Source: an uncultured Oscillospiraceae bacterium
GTDB taxonomy: Bacteria; Bacillota; Clostridia; Oscillospirales; Oscillospiraceae
Length of the DNA stretch: 64,000 nucleotides
Direction of reading: 5' to 3'
NCBI GenBank assembly: GCA_947625045.1
Contig: CANQMW010000016.1
Span: forward strand, 1 to 64,000
How positions within the stretch are numbered: the first letter of the stretch is position 1; each line of letters starts with the position of its first letter. The notes under the pieces were generated by a model, which worked only from the letters and a program-made list of their open reading frames with translations, was not told where the DNA came from and ran no database searches. Position numbers and translations under genes: made by a program. Shown in pieces: positions 58,300 through 64,000 of the stretch.

Positions 58300-59634
58300 C
58301 TACGGATTTGGACGGTAAACACGCACCTTTTGCGGCGGAAAGGACAGGATCTTCACATAGCATTCGCCGGTATCCAGCAAGGAAAAGTCCAAATCCGTCA
58401 CGACGGGCTCCAGTTCGTATTTGACATCGGGGGCAGCATAACGGGATACCGGCATAACGATATGTTCCTTGTGCTCGGAGCCAAAAAGAGTCTGAAGGGT
58501 CTGGATCGTCGATGGGTCGCCCGGGCGAAATGCCAGCACCATCGGGAATCCTGCTATGCCGCCGGTCGTGATATGGTCGTTAAAGGCTGGCGCCAATCCA
58601 AACAGATTCTCAATGCTTTGTGTGGTAACCAGTAACTGAAGACCAAACTCACGGCCCAAAGTGGCCGCCTGGAACAAGCCAAAGTCTGCCGCTTTGCCAT
58701 GATCAGCGAGTTTGTCGATCTCATCCATCACCCACAGCATGGGACCTGAAGCGGCGGCTTGGTTCGACATTTTGTAATCCTTTATCTTTTTCAAGTAATA
58801 GAGCATATGCGGACGACAGATCTCGGAGGATGCCAAGTCATATAGGAAGAACAGATGCCGGCCATATTTCCCGTGTATATAGTCATAGATCGTGTCCTGC
58901 CCATCACTTTCAAATGCGCCGCTGAAGGTTTCCAGCACTTGATTGAAGAAGAACATGATATCCTCCGCACGGCGAGACGGCACATAAGCGGCAGCGCTAT
59001 CCGGCTCATAGTTAAAGTCCTTCCTCAGCAGGGAGTGGTTGCGGGGGTGCTTTGCGACATAGTGCAAAAGCTCCGGGATCGTCATGCTTCTCAGTGCATT
59101 TACAAGTGTCCAGTTGGTCGTATTCTCGTTTGGGTAGCAGTCAGTAATCGTACGAAGGACAGCAGAAAAGAGATTTCGTGCGGCCTCGACCCATCCCAGG
59201 TTTTGGTTCGCACCGTCAAGCAAATCGGCAAACAGAAATTCGCTGATCTGCCGTATCTCCGCCTCATGATCATCTGACTGTTTGATCTCTCTTATCAAGC
59301 AGGGGCGGAACAGGCTGCCGGACGGGACCGTTGTCGGGTTATGAACTATCACCTTGTCGTCAGGCTCCAGAAATGCGTCAATAAACGATCGCTTGATCTC
59401 AAAAAAGACTGCCTTCATCGCTGGATCAGATGCAAGCAGTGCTTTCGCTGCAGGAAGGGTGAAGGACGTTGTTTTTCCGGTCCCAACCAGCCCGAAAGTA
59501 AGGGCATTTATGCCCCGCAAAACAGGTATCTGCGTGGCAGTACCGTCTGGGAGCAACGCGGAGATCCCTTCAACGCCAGTTGGCCAATTTAAAGCCATAT
59601 ACTTTTTCGCTCTTGGAGGAATATCGTAAAGCAT
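58300..59634 (-). CDS. VirD4/TraG-type P-loop ATPase (second copy)
   Basis: 444 aa. Walker A GLVGTGKTTS at about 48-57, Walker B MLWVMDEIDKLAD, and LQLLVTTQSIENLFGL as the VirD4-type sensor. FEIKRSFIDAFLEPDDKVIVHNP after the P loop matches the coupling-protein pattern. Soluble by sequence. ATG 59634 with GGAGG upstream, close behind the nuclease gene. A partner to the degenerate homologue just downstream. The second intact copy is at 51618. Confidence 0.9.
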   Translation of the reverse strand: MLYDIPPRAKKYMALNWPTGVEGISALLPDGTATQIPVLRGINALTFGLVGTGKTTSFTLPAAKALLASDPAMKAVFFEIKRSFIDAFLEPDDKVIVHNPTTVPSGSLFRPCLIREIKQSDDHEAEIRQISEFLFADLLDGANQNLGWVEAARNLFSAVLRTITDCYPNENTTNWTLVNALRSMTIPELLHYVAKHPRNHSLLRKDFNYEPDSAAAYVPSRRAEDIMFFFNQVLETFSGAFESDGQDTIYDYIHGKYGRHLFFLYDLASSEICRPHMLYYLKKIKDYKMSNQAAASGPMLWVMDEIDKLADHGKAADFGLFQAATLGREFGLQLLVTTQSIENLFGLAPAFNDHITTGGIAGFPMVLAFRPGDPSTIQTLQTLFGSEHKEHIVMPVSRYAAPDVKYELEPVVTDLDFSLLDTGECYVKILSFPPQKVRVYRPNP

Positions 59635-59646
59635 ATGACGGCCTCC

Positions 59647-60348
59647 TTAGTCAGGGTCAGCACTTGCATCTGCATCTGCCTCACCGGCATCAGCTGCGGC
59701 CGCATCGGCAGAAGCCTCATCACCTGCCGATGCGGCGTCGGCGTCAGCAGAGCAGTCTGCCGCGGGTGCGCCGCTGTAATCTGCCGGGGCATAATCTGCA
59801 GCAACGCCGGGAAGCTCGGCGTCGGTACTTTCCATAAGATCTGCATATTCTTCGGCAGCCATAGACTCACGCAGGCCGTCGCCGGGGTTAGCGGCGTCAA
59901 AGGTATCGGGAAGCTCAGCGGACTGTGTGTAGGACTCCTGTTCCGCATTTGACACGTTGGTAAAAGAATGATGGATCGACTCGGTGTGGCCATCAGCATA
60001 TGTCACCGCATCCGAGATCAGGAAGGCCTCGGGCCTGCCTCCAGGCTTGCCATTGACAACAGCGGTTTTTTCGGAATAGATCTCACTTCCATTCCGCAGG
60101 GCAGTCCGTTCACCCTGCTCCATGGAAACGAATGCCCGGTTGACGTCATGGTGCTGAGCCACTACGTTGGCAGTAGAATTGGATCCGCCTAATGACGAAG
60201 CAGTAATATGGCCGCGCTCATCGCCGGGCAGGTATGCGGCTGTACGGGCGGGCATATTGCGGTGGTCACCTTTTGTGATTTCAAGCGGACCGCTATATAT
60301 GACATTGCCCGTCTCCGGGTCGATGGAGCTGTAGCTTGGATCGCGCAT
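59647..60348 (-). CDS. DRGH-type endonuclease with acidic tail
   Basis: 233 aa. The N-terminal 130 residues fit the DNA/RNA non-specific endonuclease NS_2-like fold: DERGHITASSLGGSNSTANVVAQHHDVN, with His47 as general base and Asn61/Asn70 as metal-site candidates. From about residue 150 it is an Ala/Asp-rich acidic tail of low complexity. No signal peptide. Polymorphic-toxin and effector nucleases use this domain. Encoded between the JAB and ATPase genes, 3 nt from the former, so it is likely an effector of the system. Confidence 0.82.
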   Translation of the reverse strand: MRDPSYSSIDPETGNVIYSGPLEITKGDHRNMPARTAAYLPGDERGHITASSLGGSNSTANVVAQHHDVNRAFVSMEQGERTALRNGSEIYSEKTAVVNGKPGGRPEAFLISDAVTYADGHTESIHHSFTNVSNAEQESYTQSAELPDTFDAANPGDGLRESMAAEEYADLMESTDAELPGVAADYAPADYSGAPAADCSADADAASAGDEASADAAAADAGEADADASADPD

Positions 60349-60351
60349 TGG

Positions 60352-61134
60352 TCAGACCTCCTTCAGGCTGCCGCGTCGGTTTTTAATGCAGAATGAAATG
60401 CCGGTTTTGGCCGGTAGGAGTAATCGTTTGTCATCACTGAGATCCTCCCGGAAACTCTCCCTTCGGGAATAGACAATAACCTCCGCCTCGGCAAAATCCT
60501 TTCCGATACTGCCCAGCATCTCCTTTCGGATCGGGTCACACACGAAGATAACAACCGGTGTCAGTGCGGCTCGGGCCGCACCGCTCACCTTATCGGTCCC
60601 GCTGTAAAACACACCCAGATTTGGGTGCGTATGGCCTTCGAGAACAAACTCTGACGGGCCGCACAGCTTTAGGAAGGGATCGACTTGGTATCCATAGGCA
60701 TCGATATTATACTTTGCCTCCGTTCGCAAAAACTCTTCCCGATGATACTCCAAAAAGTCAAGCCCAGGGTTGTACTCTCCGTTAGGTCCCAAATTTGACG
60801 CTCCGACGGAATTCCTGTTCATAGTCTGGATCTCGATAAAGTGATTTACGACAGCGATATGCCCGCTTTCATCCATCAGGAAATGCCCGTAACCAACATA
60901 TTTCTGCTCGCTTGCATTCATAGGGGACCGGCGCCCGTACGAGACCATCACTTCAAGCTCCCGCGTTGCTTCCGGCAAAACGATGACCTTGTTTACGCCT
61001 GTTCCATGCCGCTCCTTGATATAGACATTGCCGCACATATTGCTGACCAGGTCCATTGCTTCTCTCAGCGAGCATATCGGATAGGTTCTCGGCGTGACCG
61101 GTCGCCTTGCCGGCAGGGGAGTATTGTTGTTCAT
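60352..61134 (-). CDS. JAMM/JAB isopeptidase
   Basis: 260 aa zinc isopeptidase. The JAMM signature H-X-H-X7-S-X2-D is exact: His168, His170, Ser178, Asp181 (GHTHPNLGVFYSGTD), with a Glu near 76 (NASEQKYVGYGHF) as the likely catalytic base. Such enzymes trim or remove ubiquitin-like tags. I chose the ATG at 61134 (MNNN); GGAGG lies upstream. It follows the E2-like gene by 16 nt. Confidence 0.93.
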   Translation of the reverse strand: MNNNTPLPARRPVTPRTYPICSLREAMDLVSNMCGNVYIKERHGTGVNKVIVLPEATRELEVMVSYGRRSPMNASEQKYVGYGHFLMDESGHIAVVNHFIEIQTMNRNSVGASNLGPNGEYNPGLDFLEYHREEFLRTEAKYNIDAYGYQVDPFLKLCGPSEFVLEGHTHPNLGVFYSGTDKVSGAARAALTPVVIFVCDPIRKEMLGSIGKDFAEAEVIVYSRRESFREDLSDDKRLLLPAKTGISFCIKNRRGSLKEV

Positions 61135-61150
61135 GGCACTGCATCCTCCC

Positions 61151-61783
61151 TCAATGATTCCTTTTAGGAAGGGGCGGAGGAGTCGCAAGCGGTCTGCTGG
61201 TCGTCCTGCGAGGTGGAAGAGGCGTCATCTCTGGGGCATAGAGCAGCTTGGGCCGAATCGTAGGAAATCTGCCCGACCTCACGCCATCCTGATGCCACTG
61301 CGCTACACCGCTGTTTGCCATACTATCATATCGTGTGACACTGGGGTCGTGAATCATATCCCGAACGAGCTTGTCCACGACCGTGATCAGGGAACTAGTA
61401 AAGGGGATCCACGTGTCAATACAGGCATTGCCGGAGCGAAATACGTTCGGGCTTGCGAGATAATGATCTGCCGCGTAAAAAGCTGATATAGCCTTCAGTG
61501 GATAGCCCGGGTAACAGATGATGTCCACCGTCATCGAATCACATGACTTCGGTGTAGTGTCCTCTTTTGTTGTGAGGTAATGCGATGGCGCATGGACAGT
61601 AACTTTGAGATGCAGAGCCTCACCGGCCTTGGCCTGGACCCTCTTGAAAGTTACACGCTTGGGATCGTACTTCCGAATAACTTCCCGGTAATCGTTCTGC
61701 AGAGCCAGGGCGGAATCATCTTCGGTAATGGAAACTTCCCGAGTATGGCCGAATTCGTCGGTATAGTTTGCTGTGTAGCTCAT
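61151..61783 (-). CDS. E2-like ubiquitin-conjugating protein
   Basis: 210 aa with a UBC-fold signature: CYPGYPLKAISAFYAADHYLASPNVFRSGNACIDTW, in which YPxYP, a PNV loop and a Cys (about residue 121) followed by Trp parallel the eukaryotic HPN-V...G.ICL..W motif. The N-terminal part is beta-rich; the last 60 residues are proline-rich and disordered (PPRRTTSRP, PPPLPKRN). It would take the modifier from the E1-like protein. ATG 61783 is chosen over 61786 by SD spacing. Confidence 0.87.
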   Translation of the reverse strand: MSYTANYTDEFGHTREVSITEDDSALALQNDYREVIRKYDPKRVTFKRVQAKAGEALHLKVTVHAPSHYLTTKEDTTPKSCDSMTVDIICYPGYPLKAISAFYAADHYLASPNVFRSGNACIDTWIPFTSSLITVVDKLVRDMIHDPSVTRYDSMANSGVAQWHQDGVRSGRFPTIRPKLLYAPEMTPLPPRRTTSRPLATPPPLPKRNH

Positions 61784-61803
61784 CATTGACCTCCCTCTTC
61801 TGA

Positions 61804-63075
61804 TTAGAGTTTATGGATCTCATGCATCTTCAGGTGATCCCCATCGAAAGAAAATATCGTCTTTTTTATCTTCCCTGCATCAAGATAGTCAAGCGCACCA
61901 TTCCGCTGGATCACCTCGATATGGGCACCAAGCGGATAACCGAGATCATAGAGCGTCATCTCCTGCACATCCTTTTCACTGCTGATGTCAAACGCGTGCA
62001 GGATCTCCCCATGGGAAAACCCCGCCATGTCGTGAGCGTGTTTCCCTTCGGCAGAGCACTCATCGCATAACAGGTCATCAAGGAAAATGCGTCCTTCATG
62101 CCGCATGACCTTGATGGGCCTTCTGCAGCAATGGCAGATATCGTCTACTACAAATCCTGCGTGAACGACCTTCCTATAGTTCAGTCGGTGTACGGACAGC
62201 TCAAAGTCTGTCGTTCCCAGGAAGCTGGAGATCTGTGCTACCGCCTCCTTCAGTTTCACCTCCATAACGGTGCCGTGGAGCCATTCGATCCTGGCAGGAG
62301 GATGTATCGCGCATCCCGGGCAATTCTGCTTGCGCATAGGACGGGAAGAGCTTAGTTCAAGATGAGGGTACGCGGTATATGTCAGCCTGCGGTTCATCAC
62401 ATCGGTGCTACCGATAACACTGGCTCTGAGCTGTTCGGCGCTCAGATGAGCGGCCATGGAGCTGGCGAGGTTAGAGGTGCGGACGATCTCACTGCCGTCT
62501 TCGAACTGCCTGACCTGAGGTCCCGTGCAGGATGTTCTGATGCTGCTGTCTTTCATCCAGCTCTCGTCAATCAGGCAGCGGATACAAAAATCGGTGTTGT
62601 CAAGGATAACGCTCTGAGCCATCTCATCATATGTACCATCCATGATGACGATCGGCCGCCGGTTCTCCGGAAGCTGGCGGATGAGTTCATTGAGAAGGAC
62701 CTTAGCGTCGAAATTGTCCACCGCAGCCACCACATAGCTGTAATCGGCAAATGCCTCGGGGCCGAGCTTACACAGCTCGCCATCAATCCCATTGGAGGAG
62801 CATTCCTCATCCAGCAGCGGATATACCCGACCAGAAACGCATTCCGCCTTGTTGCGCCCGGCATCATCCGGCGTGCGGACCAGGCAGCTGTGTTTTGCCG
62901 CGTTTTCAAGGGTAAAGGCATCGAAATCGAGTGCGTCAGGGGAGGTCCCCATTTTTGCAAAGAATTCCATGAGGTGCGTCCCAACGGCTCCGGCGCCCAC
63001 GACCAGGATCCTCTGAGCATGAAACAGCGACCGATGTTCCGACAGTTTCATTGCGTTGTAAATAACCTTTGACAT
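61804..63075 (-). CDS. E1-like ThiF adenylyltransferase
   Basis: 423 aa. ATP site: VVGAGAVG at 25-32, with LDFDAFTLENAAKHS and R74/K76 in AGRNKAECV. Candidate catalytic Cys183 in SIRTSCTGP. Zinc cysteines: CIRC, CPGC and a C-terminal CHCC...CDEC ribbon. After the ThiF core comes an extra 200-residue C-terminal region. It should activate the modifier encoded upstream by adenylation, then pass it to the E2-like protein. Confidence 0.93.
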   Translation of the reverse strand: MSKVIYNAMKLSEHRSLFHAQRILVVGAGAVGTHLMEFFAKMGTSPDALDFDAFTLENAAKHSCLVRTPDDAGRNKAECVSGRVYPLLDEECSSNGIDGELCKLGPEAFADYSYVVAAVDNFDAKVLLNELIRQLPENRRPIVIMDGTYDEMAQSVILDNTDFCIRCLIDESWMKDSSIRTSCTGPQVRQFEDGSEIVRTSNLASSMAAHLSAEQLRASVIGSTDVMNRRLTYTAYPHLELSSSRPMRKQNCPGCAIHPPARIEWLHGTVMEVKLKEAVAQISSFLGTTDFELSVHRLNYRKVVHAGFVVDDICHCCRRPIKVMRHEGRIFLDDLLCDECSAEGKHAHDMAGFSHGEILHAFDISSEKDVQEMTLYDLGYPLGAHIEVIQRNGALDYLDAGKIKKTIFSFDGDHLKMHEIHKL

Positions 63076-63101
63076 TTTTGCTGTCCTCTCTTCCTCTGGT
63101 G

Positions 63102-63527
63102 TCAGAGCAGTTTGCCGTTGCGCTTAAAGCGGTGCCCTCTGGAACAGCGGTAGCAGTTCTTTCCGCTGTCCCAGAAAATCACCTGAGTCCCTCCCGGCAC
63201 ATTTCTCAGCTTATCATACGGGCAGCATGGGAACTGATCCGGTTTTATTCCGCGGGGCCCGCGATTGTTCAGAGCTCCCCGCGCTGCGTTGGAGCCGGCC
63301 GATACATGAGATTGCCGGGAAGGCGGCACCCTTGCGGCGGAAAAACTGTTTATTCCGTCTTGAGGCCGGCTAACCGCCGGTGAGGATATACCCACGTTGA
63401 CCCGCGGCGGGAGAGGGGGAGGGGGACGATTTGCCTTTTCTCTGCGCCTCTTTTGCATTACAGAGGCGATCGTGACCACGCAAATGACCAGCGCCACGCC
63501 AGCAAGGGTATATATTGTCGCCATCAT
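63102..63527 (-). CDS. Membrane-anchored protein with C-terminal zinc-ribbon-like motif
   Basis: 141 aa: one N-terminal helix (TLAGVALVICVVTIASVM), a basic stop-transfer RRREK, a proline-rich linker (PPPPLPPR), then four cysteines in CCPYDKLR...CYRCSRGH near the C-terminus. Start by ATG pair at 63527; no good SD. Located between the modifier and E1 genes, so it may tether the machinery to the membrane or be a substrate. Family not recognised. Confidence 0.68.
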   Translation of the reverse strand: MMATIYTLAGVALVICVVTIASVMQKRRREKANRPPPPLPPRVNVGISSPAVSRPQDGINSFSAARVPPSRQSHVSAGSNAARGALNNRGPRGIKPDQFPCCPYDKLRNVPGGTQVIFWDSGKNCYRCSRGHRFKRNGKLL

Positions 63528-63543
63528 TTTGGTCCATTTTTGT

Positions 63544-63843
63544 CTACGCTACGCCGGCGTTGTCGCTGATCGCCAGCACATCACCCGCCTGAAGAGCAAA
63601 CCCTTCCACGGTCTCGTCAGAGTTGCTGGTAGATGTTCCTGTCCGCTTATTTTCAAACAGGATTTTGCGATCGTTGGGATCCACCCCAATATCAGCGGCG
63701 TACTCCTTGAGCACCTGACCAAGGGTGTTCGCGCCGTAAACCGCAGCTCGGGGATAGGTTGTGCCAGTTACTTTGTTGAGCAGGTCAATTTCCAATGAGC
63801 TTTCGGCCACAATAAGGGCGTTGTCAATAGGATAGTCTGTCAT
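63544..63843 (-). CDS. Ubiquitin-like beta-grasp modifier
   Basis: 99 aa. The pattern strand, strand, helix (NTLGQVLKEYAADIGV), strand (RKILFENKRTG), then DETVEGFALQAGDVLAISDN fits a ubiquitin-like fold; GFALQAGDVLAI matches the last strand of ubiquitin-type proteins. The C-terminus is SDNAGVA, so a Gly is two residues from the end. Proteolysis by the JAB protein could expose it. RBS GGAG lies upstream of ATG 63843. First in the order Ubl-E1-E2-JAB. Confidence 0.82.
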   Translation of the reverse strand: MTDYPIDNALIVAESSLEIDLLNKVTGTTYPRAAVYGANTLGQVLKEYAADIGVDPNDRKILFENKRTGTSTSNSDETVEGFALQAGDVLAISDNAGVA

Positions 63844-63921
63844 AGCTGTTATCTCCTTTTTTATTATTTGTCGATGATATCTTACATAGAATGAGAGCAT
63901 TATTGATCCCAGTTTTCAAGA

Positions 63922-63966
63922 TCAGGAACTATCATCATACTGTTCATCGAACATTGAATCGCGCAT
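63922..63966 (-). other. Short 14-codon ORF similar to the nuclease start
   Basis: After AGGAGG and TTTGACCG, the ORF MRDSMFDEQYDDSS ends in TGA. Its ribosome site and first codons (GGAGGTTTGACCGATGCGCGAT) nearly repeat those of the nuclease gene at 60348 (GGAGGTCTGACCAATGCGCGAT). It may be a vestige of a duplicated gene start, or a short leader peptide. Coding status is not established. Confidence 0.4.
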
Positions 63967-64000
63967 CGGTCAAACCTCCTTTTGATTTCTGTGCTACCCA

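Larger units (their letters stand above)
51456..64000. mobile_element. Acquired island carrying a ubiquitin-like conjugation system (right end outside window)
   Basis: Lower GC, different codon use and a uniform minus-strand gene array begin where the XRE homology ends. The first 145 bases (51472-51617) contain no gene that I can support. No integrase, relaxase, transposase or VirB4 is visible in the 12.5 kb, and the far border is not seen, so the type of element is unknown. Confidence 0.75.

Noticed and set aside
51456-64000. Integrative conjugative element
   Set aside because: VirD4-like ATPases suggested it, but no relaxase, VirB4, integrase or attachment repeat can be seen in the window; left open because the right end is missing.

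Overview
The window is a GC-rich chromosomal segment, most likely from an anaerobic gut Firmicute of the Clostridia (Oscillospiraceae-like). Grounds for this are a V/A-type ATPase operon with subunit order like enterococcal ntp, BMP-family and ChvE-type sugar ABC transporters, FeoAB, PlsY, AzlCD, GlnRS, consensus sigma-A promoters with 16-17 bp spacers, and strong AGGAGG ribosome binding sites. Species assignment is inference.

Layout. 1-3.4 kb: BMP-type (nucleoside-like) ABC importer on the minus strand, followed by xpt (xanthine salvage), a HAD phosphatase and a HepT/MntA toxin-antitoxin pair. 5.6-13 kb: glnS, a MntP-like exporter, a U32 peptidase, DUF1643 and Mbeg1-like proteins, and azlCD. 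13.1-21.8 kb: a complete nine-gene V-type ATPase operon whose K subunit carries a Na+-type ion-binding signature. 21.9-24.1 kb: XRE/DUF3169 pair, tRNA-Arg(CCT), and an acyltransferase-like protein with a degenerate active site. 24.25-28.7 kb: a promoter and terminator bounded structured RNA of about 370 nt ahead of a polyamine transporter whose last gene fuses permease (PotC) and binding protein (PotD). 28.7-36.7 kb: TauE/SafE exporter, GH36 alpha-galactosidase, plsY, a FeoA-FeoB fusion, a GT4 glycosyltransferase, a TepA-like Clp protease and tRNA-Gln(CTG). 36.8-47.3 kb: a divergently controlled sugar regulon (ROK repressor; ChvE/GguA/GguB importer, xylulokinase-like kinase, fucose-isomerase-fold enzyme and accessory proteins). 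47.4-51.1 kb: asnB, an XRE regulator and DegV.

From about 51.46 kb to the window end the sequence changes character: visibly lower GC, tight minus-strand gene packing, and a left border that truncates a second XRE regulator copy. This is an acquired island holding a full ubiquitin-like conjugation set: a beta-grasp modifier (Ubl), an E1-like ThiF adenylyltransferase, an E2-like UBC-fold protein and a JAMM/JAB isopeptidase. A DRGH-type nuclease, two VirD4/TraG-type ATPases plus a degenerate relative, a ClpP-like serine protease, a papain-like cysteine protease candidate, an M48/HtpX-like membrane metalloprotease and several small or membrane proteins lie in the same transcription direction. 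No relaxase, VirB4 or integrase is visible, so the ATPases may act inside the tagging system rather than in conjugation; the element continues past the window. This is the strongest candidate for an undescribed system here.

A second notable signal is a two-copy structured element lying 4 nt downstream of both tRNA genes. Its two hairpins differ between copies by compensatory changes, indicating selection for structure.
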